Shown here one piece after another: positions 1-5,375 of a stretch of DNA of 8,246 nucleotides (position 1 is its first letter; the number at the start of each line of letters is the position of its first letter). Source of the stretch: Bacillota bacterium (GTDB lineage Bacteria; Bacillota; Bacilli; Bacillales; Cytobacillaceae); the NCBI GenBank assembly GCA_023389895.1, contig JAEWDX010000399.1, forward strand, positions 1-8,246. Direction: 5' to 3'. The position numbers and the translations under genes are program-made. The notes under the pieces are model-generated. The model was not told the origin of the DNA. It worked only from the letters and a program-made list of their open reading frames with translations, and made no database searches.

Positions 1-2
1 AA

Positions 3-227
3 AGCCTGCTTAATCTTTTTTCTGAGAATGGAAAACTCTATATTGGCGATATCGCCTTCCAAACACGGAAAGACCTAGAAGCATGCAGAAGAATGAGTAT
101 CGACTATTGGGATTCTAAAGAAATTTATTTTGTCAATGATGAAATAAAGCAATCTTTATTAGACATTTGTAAATGTGGATTTTACCCAATGTCTCATTGT
201 GGCGGTGTATTTATTATTTCAAAGTAA
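3..227 (+). CDS. SAM-dependent methyltransferase, C-terminal part (5' end outside window)
   Basis: An open frame runs in from the left edge for 74 codons to TAA 225-227. It begins at GKLYIGDIAFQTRKDLEACR, continues through SIDYWDSKEIYFVNDEIKQS and ends HCGGVFIISK. The pattern of a beta-strand carrying G-K-x-Y-I-G-D-I-A-F, a helical region, then a final strand with GGVFIIS resembles the last third of class I (Rossmann) AdoMet methyltransferases of the YrrT-like type; this comes from family recall, not an alignment. The SAM-binding N-terminus is not in the window. It lies upstream, in the same direction, of an ABC exporter. N-terminal methylation is known in the class III lanthipeptide andalusicin of B. 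thuringiensis, so a tailoring role for the precursors at 7462-7751 is possible but unproven. A general metabolic methyltransferase is an equally open reading. Confidence 0.55.
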   Translation, partial: SLLNLFSENGKLYIGDIAFQTRKDLEACRRMSIDYWDSKEIYFVNDEIKQSLLDICKCGFYPMSHCGGVFIISK

Positions 228-241
228 AATATTGCAAGCTT

Positions 242-306
242 GATCCTTTACCCGGACATCCTAAGCTTTAGGAGGGATGTTCAATGGGCTTAAGGATCTT
301 TTTTTT
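242..306 (+). terminator. Terminator-like stem with T8 tract, enclosing an SD and start codon
   Basis: GATCCTT (242-248) pairs with AAGGATC (292-298) and is followed directly by eight T (299-306), which fits an intrinsic terminator for the methyltransferase gene. A second hairpin nests inside: ACATCCTAA (256-264) against TTAGG (268-272) and ATGT (277-280). The nested stem takes up the GGAGGG ribosome binding site (271-276) of the ORF starting at 284. The outer stem is long-range with a large interior, so its strength is uncertain. Confidence 0.45.
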
Positions 307-742
307 AGTAATGATTAGTTATTTTACTTTTGCAATGACTGCTTTTGCTGACAAACCACTTAAAGGGGTCCCGCCAACCAAATGTCATAAAACCCACGCA
401 AAGACATTTTCTGGAGGTTGAAAAGCCGGTTTTCCCAAGTTGGGGTAGCGTCAGAAAAATGTCACTGGAGATGTTTTTTCAGGATCTTCAGGGGTACTTT
501 TGGCAATCAATGACATTGGTACCTCTCGTTATTCTTGGCTACCTATAATAAATAATCCTGAAATATTACCAACATTTAAAAAACAAGTGCACTTTGAGGT
601 CTATTAAACAACCAATTTCAAATTTTCTATTTATGATTTAATTGACCTTCCGAAGTATTGGAAATTTAACGGATTTCGATTTGGCCTAGAAAAAAATAAA
701 GAAATATTGAAAATTAAGGGCAAAAATGAGGTGAGAGGATAG
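284..742 (+). pseudogene. Decayed secreted small protein, three in-frame stops
   Basis: ATG 284 is preceded by GGAGGG (271-276) at 7-nt spacing. The first 22 or so residues look like a signal peptide: MGLRIFFLV, a hydrophobic stretch, then AMTAFA before DKPLKG, with A-F-A as a plausible signal peptidase site. The same frame meets TGA at 419-421, TAG at 446-448 and TAA at 605-607, yet keeps a protein-like character to TAG 740-742, for example SWLPIINNPEILPTFKKQ, FSIYDLIDLPKYWKFNG and KNKEILKIKGKNE. All disruptions are stops without a frame change, so point mutations in a gene of about 152 codons explain it best. Only the 45-residue N-terminal peptide could be made as the sequence stands. I do not recognise the family. 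It lies between the methyltransferase and the ABC exporter, in the same direction. Confidence 0.5.
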
Positions 743-745
743 GAC

Positions 746-787
746 ATGATGTATTTAACTGATATCTTTTTAAATAAGGAGATATAA
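746..787 (+). CDS. Possible 13-residue leader ORF ahead of the ABC exporter
   Basis: ATG 746 (a second ATG is at 749) opens MMYLTDIFLNKEI and stops at TAA 785-787, two bases before the exporter ATG at 790. A G-rich stretch (GAGGTGAGAGG, 728-738) lies upstream. The exporter's own Shine-Dalgarno AAGGAG (776-781) is inside this ORF, so a ribosome finishing the short ORF would terminate on the exporter's initiation site. The arrangement suits translational coupling, but an ORF this short in AT-rich DNA may be chance. Confidence 0.2.
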   Translation: MMYLTDIFLNKEI

Positions 788-789
788 GA

Positions 790-2541
790 ATGGATAAAAA
801 ACAAAAAAAGGGGTTAAGTATTAAAAATTTCAGGCGCAGGTTTCAAGCTTTTTTACCATCTAAATGGCTACTTGTTTTAGGGATATTGTTAGTTATTATT
901 CAAACATGTTTAGCTTTGCTTATTCCCATTTTAACCAAGGATTTTGTAGACGGCGGTTCGGATTTTTCTGGGATAAAAAAACAAACACTTTTTCTTTTAA
1001 TTATTGTTTTCGTTGGCCAATTGGTTATCTCAGGCTTGGCCTTATATACTATGACTGTTATAGGTGAAAGTGTTGTGTTATCTATACGTGAAAAGACATG
1101 GAAACATATTTTGCATCTTCCTGTTTCTTTTTTTGACCGTCACTCTTCTGGTGAAATGATGAGCCGTATAACCAATGATACCTTGGTTATAAAGGGGTTT
1201 ATTACAAATCAGTTGATACCTTCAATATCAGGCATTATCTCGATTTCTGGATCAATTATACTAATGTTAATATTGGATTGGAAAATGACTCTTATAATCA
1301 TTGTTACCGTACCTATAACAATGTTAGTAATGTTGCCACTTGGGAAGAGAATGTATAAGGTGTCACGATCACTCCAAGATGAAACTGCCCTGTTTCAGAG
1401 CGATTTAAGTCGAGTATTGAAGGATATTCGTCTTGTTAAATTTTCTGTAGCAGAAAATCAAGAAATTCAAATAGGCATAAATCGTATGAAACAATTATTC
1501 TCATTTGGCATAAATGAAGGTAAAATCATGTCTATAGTTCATCCAATATCAATGAGTTCTACGTTTATTTTAATTGCTATAATATTTGGTTATGGCGGTA
1601 TTCGTATAACAGAAGGAACACTTTCATCTGGGGCACTAGTAGCGATTATTTTTTATTTATTTCAAATCACTACTCCATTAACTCAGCTAGCTCAGTTTTT
1701 CACTGAAATGCAAAAAGCCTTGGGTGCAAGTGAACGATTAGATCAAATTCATTTAATAGACGTAGAAAATAATATGCCTAGAATTGAATTTCAAAATAAT
1801 ATAAATGATATAGATAATGCACTATCATTTTGTGATGTTTCTTTCTCTTATAAAGAAAATAAATCAATTCTAAAATCACTGAATTTTCAGGCGGAAATTG
1901 GGCAAGTAACTGCTTTTATTGGTCCAAGTGGTGCAGGAAAAACAACACTTTTTTCATTGATAGAGTGTTTTTATAAACCGACTGAAGGAAACATCTCTTA
2001 TAAAGGAAAGTCTATACATGACATATCTTTATTTGAATGGCGTAATAAAATAGCTTATGTATCTCAGGATTCTCCTGTCATGTCGGGGACAATATACTCA
2101 AATTTAATATATGGATTAGATGAATTTTCAGAAGAGAAAGTTAATGAAGCTGTTAAACATGCAAATTTAAAAGATTTTATCGAATCTTTACCTAATAAAT
2201 ATGAAACGGAAGTCGGTGAAAGTGGAATTCGGCTATCGGGAGGACAACGTCAGCGATTAGCAATAGCGCGGGCAATGATTCGAGATCCAGAAATTTTACT
2301 ACTTGATGAAGCTACAGCCCATTTGGATAGCACCTCGGAAAAACTCGTTCATAAAGCTTTAGAAACATTAATGAAGGGCAGAACAACATTGATCATTGCC
2401 CATCGGTTGGCTACAGTTTTAAATGCAGACCAGTTGCTAGTATTAGAAGAAGGTATAATTACTGGAACTGGAAATCACAAAGAGTTATTAGAAAAACATT
2501 CTCTTTATAAAGAACTTGTAGAACAACAATTGTCAAGTTAA
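790..2541 (+). CDS. ABC exporter half-transporter (fused membrane and ATPase domains)
   Basis: This 583-residue type I ABC exporter half-transporter should act as a homodimer in the cytoplasmic membrane. AAGGAG (776-781) sits 8 nt before the ATG. Residues about 25-300 form the six-helix ABC_membrane domain (helices near 26-50, 62-85, 137-157, 162-185, 247-270 and 278-296). The ATPase domain carries Walker A GPSGAGKTT from residue 378, Q-loop Q426 in YVSQD, signature LSGGQ 482-486, Walker B ILLLDE ending at catalytic E507, the D-loop HLD, and switch H538 in IIAHR. All catalytic residues are present, so it should be active. Its length matches BmrA-like multidrug exporters (about 589 residues). 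There is no N-terminal C39 peptidase domain, so it would not cleave leader peptides itself. The substrate is unknown: drug, lipid or a modified peptide. A sigma-factor gene follows after 26 nt in the same direction, which suggests an operon. Confidence 0.93.
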   Translation: MDKKQKKGLSIKNFRRRFQAFLPSKWLLVLGILLVIIQTCLALLIPILTKDFVDGGSDFSGIKKQTLFLLIIVFVGQLVISGLALYTMTVIGESVVLSIREKTWKHILHLPVSFFDRHSSGEMMSRITNDTLVIKGFITNQLIPSISGIISISGSIILMLILDWKMTLIIIVTVPITMLVMLPLGKRMYKVSRSLQDETALFQSDLSRVLKDIRLVKFSVAENQEIQIGINRMKQLFSFGINEGKIMSIVHPISMSSTFILIAIIFGYGGIRITEGTLSSGALVAIIFYLFQITTPLTQLAQFFTEMQKALGASERLDQIHLIDVENNMPRIEFQNNINDIDNALSFCDVSFSYKENKSILKSLNFQAEIGQVTAFIGPSGAGKTTLFSLIECFYKPTEGNISYKGKSIHDISLFEWRNKIAYVSQDSPVMSGTIYSNLIYGLDEFSEEKVNEAVKHANLKDFIESLPNKYETEVGESGIRLSGGQRQRLAIARAMIRDPEILLLDEATAHLDSTSEKLVHKALETLMKGRTTLIIAHRLATVLNADQLLVLEEGIITGTGNHKELLEKHSLYKELVEQQLSS

Positions 2542-2567
2542 TCTCTTTAAAAGGGGGAATCATATGT

Positions 2568-2819
2568 GTGCAGAACCAGTTAAATATTACGGAATATTTA
2601 GAATGTATTTTACGTGAAGAGTACAATTCTAATAAACTATATATTATAGCTTTAAGTATCACAAAAGATAGTTACTTGGCAGAGGATGTATTACAGGACT
2701 CTTTTATTAAGATGAAAGAGAAGTACCATACACTAGAGGATAAAGAAAAGTTGAAACCATGGCTTAAGAAAATTGTTCGTAATACAGCAATCAATGTTTA
2801 TACTCAGCAAAAAAAATGA
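2568..2819 (+). CDS. ECF-type sigma factor, region 2 half
   Basis: This 83-residue ORF starts at GTG 2568, with AAGGGGGAA (2551-2559) 8 nt upstream. It begins MQNQLNITEYLECILREE and carries a sigma region 2: LYIIALSITKDSYLAEDVLQ, then DSFIKMKEKY, then the region 2.4-like KPWLKKIVRNTAINVY. It ends at TGA 2817-2819 directly after an A8 tract (2809-2816). The DNA-binding region 4 lies in the next ORF, in another frame and overlapping by ATGA. One extra A in the tract would join the two into a 171-residue protein of normal ECF length. It may therefore be a recent frameshift, a slippage-expressed protein, or one half of a two-part sigma factor. An ATG at 2564 is four bases upstream in another frame and gives only 17 codons, so GTG is preferred. 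No anti-sigma gene is seen next to it. Confidence 0.75.
   Translation: MQNQLNITEYLECILREEYNSNKLYIIALSITKDSYLAEDVLQDSFIKMKEKYHTLEDKEKLKPWLKKIVRNTAINVYTQQKK
2809..2816 (+). other. A8 homopolymer at the sigma-factor frame junction
   Basis: Eight consecutive A immediately precede TGA 2817-2819. Going from the upstream to the downstream sigma frame needs one extra base (or a -1 shift) exactly here. A tracts of this length are known sites of polymerase slippage and of replication-based phase variation. Confidence 0.75.
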
Positions 2820-3082
2820 GAGAAAGATTGGTATTTGATTATGATTCAGAGAATGAAGTATGTTTAGAAATTCCAGTCGAGGAAAGCATCGTTCAAAAAG
2901 TTAATGAAGAATTTGCGAATCAATTGATTTCAAAATTAGAACCACAATTTCGTCAAGTCATTATTCTTAGATACAAAAAGGATTTAACTTTAAAAGAAAT
3001 AGCACAAGTTCTCAATATTAGCTTGGGAACAGTTAAATCACGACTGAATCGATCTCTGTATAAGTTAAAAAAATATTTATAA
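2816..3082 (+). CDS. ECF-type sigma factor, region 4 half
   Basis: This 88-residue ORF has ATG 2816-2818 overlapping the stop of the region 2 ORF (ATGA). Residues about 37-88 form sigma region 4: SKLEPQFRQVIILRYKKDLT followed by the helix-turn-helix LKEIAQVLNISLGTVKSRLN and a basic tail RSLYKLKKYL. The upstream bases are an A-tract with no Shine-Dalgarno, so translation would need coupling to the first ORF, or slippage producing the fused 171-residue protein. Region 4 is intact and should contact -35 elements if paired with region 2. The split-sigma precedent is SigO/RsoA of B. subtilis, where regions 4 and 2 are on separate proteins. Alternatively this is the 3' part of a simple frameshifted pseudogene. 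Confidence 0.7.
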   Translation: MRERLVFDYDSENEVCLEIPVEESIVQKVNEEFANQLISKLEPQFRQVIILRYKKDLTLKEIAQVLNISLGTVKSRLNRSLYKLKKYL

Positions 3083-3093
3083 TCACGTTTATA

Positions 3094-3140
3094 AATATAT
3101 GTATACACCAATGCATGATGCATTGGCGTATACATATATT
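3094..3140. repeat. Near-perfect 47-bp palindrome after the sigma factor
   Basis: ATATATGTATAC (3095-3106) and CCAATGCAT (3108-3116) mirror ATGCATTGG (3118-3126) and GTATACATATAT (3128-3139) around a single central G (3117), with one A/C mismatch (3107/3127) and one extra outer pair. It starts 12 nt after the sigma stop codon. No T-tract follows, so it is not a classical intrinsic terminator. It could act as a transcript 3' stabiliser, a cruciform-forming site or a protein-binding site. Confidence 0.8.
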
Positions 3141-3181
3141 CATTTATGCTAAAAAGGATGGGACAAAAACCAGTAAAATAA

Positions 3182-3226
3182 AAAAGAACAGTATGCGGAG
3201 AAAGTATCCTTTGGATCCGTTCTTTT
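3182..3226 (-). terminator. Minus-strand terminator-like hairpin
   Basis: AAAAGAAC (3182-3189) pairs with GTTCTTTT (3219-3226). Read on the minus strand, the stem is followed by a T-rich run (TTTATTTTAC), as in an intrinsic terminator. The plus strand lacks a T-tract after it. The loop is long (29 nt), so the call is tentative. No minus-strand gene that would end here is intact. Confidence 0.35.
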
Positions 3227-3335
3227 GGCATTTAAGAAAAAAGTAGAGATACCTTGGGCGTTGTCCCCGCAGGCAATTGCGGATCACAGGAACTAGATAA
3301 ATTGATTGCAAAGGTTCAGAAGATGAAAAAATAAA

Positions 3336-3362
3336 AGGCTGTTGAGGACTTATCGACAGCCT
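3336..3362 (-). terminator. Minus-strand intrinsic terminator after the transposon relic
   Basis: AGGCTGT (3336-3342) pairs with ACAGCCT (3356-3362) around a 13-nt loop. On the minus strand it is followed by TTTATTTTTTC, a good U-tract. It lies about 80 bp beyond the end of the minus-strand transposase fragment at 3442, where that element's transcript would be expected to stop. Confidence 0.6.
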
Positions 3363-3441
3363 AAGCTTTAGAAAAATGAGCGACTAAATTTCATCCTAAT
3401 TTATTTGCCACTTGATCAGGTGTAATACCATATTGTTCGCA

Positions 3442-3771
3442 CTACTTTATTGTCACAATAACTTCCGATGCTACATGTATCTTACTACCGGTATCATTTC
3501 TTGCTTTCCGAATTAAAACTTGTAAACCTAATTGTTCGTAATTTTCGATCCAATATTGGAGTGTTCTTTTTGTAATACCGGTTTCTGCTGTAATTGCGAT
3601 CAATGTTTTTTTCTTTTTGAGATAGGGCTCAATTATTTTATATTTTAATACAGCAAATCTTCTTTGTTTTTCTAAATATGCTGTTAATGGAAACAGCTTA
3701 TTTTCCATTTGCACCAACTTTTCAGATTTACTATCTTTCCAAATAGCGATAGATTGTTGTGCGAGATACAC
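3442..3771 (-). pseudogene. TniA/Mu-like transposase, N-terminal DNA-binding fragment
   Basis: This minus-strand ORF of 109 residues (GTG 3771, TAG 3442) begins YLAQQSIAIWKDSKSEKL. It contains a helix-turn-helix domain at about residues 35-90 (KYKIIEPYLKKKKTLIAITA, then ETGITKRTLQYWIENYEQLG) followed by the L-I-R-K-A-R-N-D-T-G-S-K linker. That layout is typical of the N-terminal DNA-binding region of TniA/Mu-C type DDE transposases, which are several hundred residues long. The whole catalytic core is missing, so this is a non-functional relic. The GTG has no good Shine-Dalgarno, and the ORF directly abuts the 3' side of a truncated resolvase on the same strand, so the original 5' end has probably been lost in a rearrangement. 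Confidence 0.65.
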
Positions 3772-3779
3772 CCCATTTT

Positions 3780-4041
3780 TCTATGACCGTGTGCTTTAGC
3801 AGCTGCTCTTCCTGCAGCTGAACGCTCTTCGATCAGATTACGCTCAAATTCGGCAAATGCGGCGAACAAATGGAACATTAATTGTCCCGTAGTGTTGCCT
3901 TTCTCCATTGTTGTAGTTTTTTATAAAGCTACAATTGTTATATTTTCCTGAATACTGTGAAATCCAATCCCTCTGGATCAGATCTTGCATATTGCCTCCC
4001 AGTCGGTCCAATCGCCAAACGACTATTACATCTCCCTTACG
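3780..4041 (-). pseudogene. Serine resolvase (recombinase) relic
   Basis: Resolvase sequence can be followed on the minus strand in two frames. From 4041 it reads RKGDVIVVWRLDRLG then GNMQDLI, the conserved GD-x-x-V-V-W-[KR]-LDRLGR region. A deletion and frame change lead to RGIGFHSIQENITIVAL, an in-frame TAA (3921-3923), then KTTTMEKG and TTGQLMFHLFAAFAEFERNL, ending IEERSAAGRAAAKAHGHR. The N-terminal catalytic serine region and the C-terminal helix-turn-helix are missing. The relic ends where the palindrome at 4039-4143 begins on one side, and at the transposase fragment on the other. A shorter ORF starting at ATG 3908 exists but is only an internal piece. Resolvases of this kind serve Tn3/Tn552-type transposons. 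It cannot be active. Confidence 0.8.
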
Positions 4042-4143
4042 GTGCGATTACACCCTCTTTAGGGATGGAATGATAGTGAGATCAAATACGGAATTCCACT
4101 GATAACATATCATTCAAAAGCTAAGAGGGTGTTATCGAGACGT
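4039..4143. repeat. Imperfect palindrome, MITE-like
   Basis: The outer arms ACGgtgCGATTACACCCTCTT (4039-4059) and AAGAGGGTGTTATCGagaCGT (4123-4143) are inverted repeats with four mismatches. Inside them GAATGATA (4068-4075) pairs with TATCATTC (4108-4115), and the centre is GGAATTCC (4090-4097). At 105 bp with no coding capacity it looks like a small non-autonomous element or a pair of transposon ends. The left arm coincides with the point where resolvase homology stops. No target duplication is apparent. Confidence 0.55.
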
Positions 4144-4178
4144 TCTTTTTTTATATACAATAAAAAATTATCAAATAG

Positions 4179-4207
4179 TTGTAATAAATACCATTTAATG
4201 TTATAAT
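4179..4207 (+). promoter_or_regulatory. Sigma-A type promoter of the padR operon
   Basis: The -35 TTGTAA (4179-4184) and a perfect -10 TATAAT (4202-4207) are separated by 17 nt. The expected start is near 4214, giving a leader of about 55 nt before GTG 4269. Just downstream, the short palindrome GTATTATAC (4220-4228) and related ATAC repeats could be an autoregulatory PadR operator, but that is a guess. Confidence 0.7.
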
Positions 4208-4268
4208 ATTTATTAACAGGTATTATACTAAGCGATATACTGACAATATAAAATTAGGAGAAATAATT

Positions 4269-4616
4269 GTGAATGTTCAATTTAAAAAAGGAGTACTGAC
4301 ATTGTGTGTCTTAGTGTTAACAGCACATAAGGATCGTTACGGATATGAACTTGTTAGTACGATTTCCGAGAAGTTTGTCATATCAGTAGGTGCGGTGTAT
4401 CCGTTGTTACGACGTCTGACAAAAGAAGAGTATTTCTCAACATACATGATCGAGTCCCAAGAGGGACCGGCACGAAAATATTATCATCTTACAGATAAAG
4501 GGAAAATTTTTATGGAAAAGCAACTAGAAGAATGGAAATCATTTTCCGAAGGGGTATACCTTATTATTAAGGAGGGATTAGAGAATGACGAAACAGGAAT
4601 TCCTAACGAAACTTGA
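4269..4616 (+). CDS. PadR family transcriptional regulator
   Basis: This 115-residue protein uses GTG 4269 with AGGAG (4256-4260) 8 nt upstream. The sequence is a full-length small PadR: KKGVLTLCVLVLTAHKDRYG, YELVSTISEKFVISVGAVYP, LLRRLTKEEYFSTY, then GPARKYYHLTDKGK and a C-terminal dimerisation helix. The winged helix-turn-helix covers about residues 5-85; the R-K-Y-Y-x-L-T wing motif is diagnostic. PadR proteins usually repress their own operon and respond to membrane or envelope signals through partner proteins. The gene overlaps the HAAS gene by 32 nt, so translation is coupled. The membrane partner downstream probably modulates the regulator. Confidence 0.9.
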   Translation: MNVQFKKGVLTLCVLVLTAHKDRYGYELVSTISEKFVISVGAVYPLLRRLTKEEYFSTYMIESQEGPARKYYHLTDKGKIFMEKQLEEWKSFSEGVYLIIKEGLENDETGIPNET

Positions 4617-5136
4617 AGGGTTTTTATGTAAGCTCCCTCAAGAAGAACGCTATGAAATTTTAAGAGATTTTCAAGAACATTTTAATTTAGCAGAAGCCCA
4701 TGGAGAAACAGAGAAAGAAACGCTAGAATTACTGGGATCGCCGAAAGCGATTGCCAAAGAATTATCGGCAGGTTTTTATATCACATATGCTAAAGAAAAT
4801 CGATCAATAGGTAATATCTCAAGAGCAATTCTTGCATATTCAGCACTAGGGCTTTTCAATATGTGTGTGACAATACCATTGATATCAATCCCCTTTTCAA
4901 TCATTTTAAGTTTTTACTTAGCAGCACCTTGTCTGATTATTTTTCCCATTCTTATTTGGTTTAAGGTATTTTTAAATGCTGGCGGCGACTTAGTAGCAGG
5001 TATTTTTAATATTATGATACCAATTAGTATTGGTGTTTTAATGATTATTGGAACAACCTATTTCGCTCGTTGGTCCTATATTTTAATATTGCGCTATTTA
5101 CAAATCTTGAAGAGAGTGAGAGGAGAACTAGGATGA
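4585..5136 (+). CDS. DUF1700/HAAS-domain membrane protein
   Basis: This 183-residue protein starts at ATG 4585; AAGGAGGG (4569-4576), inside the padR coding region, is 8 nt upstream. Residues 1-70 are the soluble HAAS domain: TKQEFLTKLEGFLCKLPQEE, RYEILRDFQEHFN and ETLELLGSPKAIAKEL. Residues about 80-170 form three or four membrane helices. A short basic tail (LKRVRG) follows. HAAS domains are typically encoded next to PadR regulators and are thought to relay membrane state to them. It overlaps the next gene by ATGA (5133-5136), giving a three-gene translationally coupled operon. Confidence 0.88.
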   Translation: MTKQEFLTKLEGFLCKLPQEERYEILRDFQEHFNLAEAHGETEKETLELLGSPKAIAKELSAGFYITYAKENRSIGNISRAILAYSALGLFNMCVTIPLISIPFSIILSFYLAAPCLIIFPILIWFKVFLNAGGDLVAGIFNIMIPISIGVLMIIGTTYFARWSYILILRYLQILKRVRGELG

Positions 5137-5360
5137 AGGATGCAATACTTGGAAAAGTAGTTATAGTTACTTTAATCTTTCTTATCATTGGAACAGTTGG
5201 AACAGCAATATTAGGATTTCATCTTAAATTTATCTCTTGGGACTTAGCAACATCACAAGGGAAAGAAAATACTGATAATTTCGATAGATTGGAATTGATT
5301 GAATTAATATCATTAAAAGATTCAAGTATCATCACAACAACTACTACAAATAATAAATAA
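5133..5360 (+). CDS. Short membrane protein, possibly truncated DUF4097-type partner of the PadR/HAAS operon
   Basis: ATG 5133 overlaps the HAAS stop by ATGA, with GAGAGGAG (5117-5124) 8 nt upstream; an in-frame upstream start at 5070 is rejected because it lies inside the HAAS gene. The 75-residue product has one membrane helix at about residues 8-29 (VVIVTLIFLIIGTVGTAILG). A short extracytoplasmic segment follows, then a low-complexity end of five Thr and NNK. The third gene of PadR-HAAS operons commonly encodes a DUF4097 beta-strand repeat protein of 250 or more residues with this kind of N-terminus. This one stops at 5358-5360, next to the IS4 relic boundary at 5362, so truncation by past insertions is likely. 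Whether the short product works is unknown. Confidence 0.6.
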   Translation: MKDAILGKVVIVTLIFLIIGTVGTAILGFHLKFISWDLATSQGKENTDNFDRLELIELISLKDSSIITTTTTNNK

Positions 5361-5375
5361 ATTCACGAGTATTGA

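Larger units (their letters stand above)
3083..3441. other. Gene-poor stretch between the sigma factor and the transposon relic
   Basis: Apart from the palindrome and two hairpins annotated separately, I see no intact gene. A plus-strand frame ending at TAA 3332-3334 reads DTLGVVPAGNCGS then QELDKLIAKVQKMKK. It looks like a protein C-terminus but has no start and no recognisable family. On the minus strand, the frame of the transposase fragment reads on past its stop as CEQYGITPDQVANKLG before another stop. Both may be scraps of older genes. Confidence 0.3.

Noticed and set aside
345..548. 67-codon plus-strand ORF
   Set aside because: It lies in another frame over the signal-peptide gene/pseudogene at 284-742, lacks a ribosome binding site and reads like a shadow translation.
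864..1067. 67-codon plus-strand ORF inside the ABC exporter
   Set aside because: Out-of-frame shadow of the transporter's membrane domain.
2564..2617. ATG 2564 as the sigma-factor start
   Set aside because: It gives only 17 codons in a different frame; GTG 2568 has better spacing to the ribosome binding site and opens the region 2 frame.
2459..2662. Minus-strand 67-codon ORF
   Set aside because: Antisense to the end of the exporter and the sigma start; no ribosome binding site or recognisable features.
2953..3231. Minus-strand 92-codon ORF
   Set aside because: Antisense to sigma region 4 and reading through the palindrome; no family resemblance.
3236..3334. Plus-strand frame ending in QELDKLIAKVQKMKK as a gene
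   Set aside because: No start codon or ribosome binding site, and upstream stops close the frame after about 30 codons; at most a scrap, mentioned under the gene-poor stretch.
3684..3908. Intact small resolvase gene starting at ATG 3908
   Set aside because: The ATG is an internal codon of a broken resolvase. The last part of the ORF is a shadow of the transposase fragment.
5070..5132. Upstream start for the third padR-operon gene
   Set aside because: It lies well inside the HAAS gene without a ribosome binding site; ATG 5133 has one and the typical ATGA overlap.
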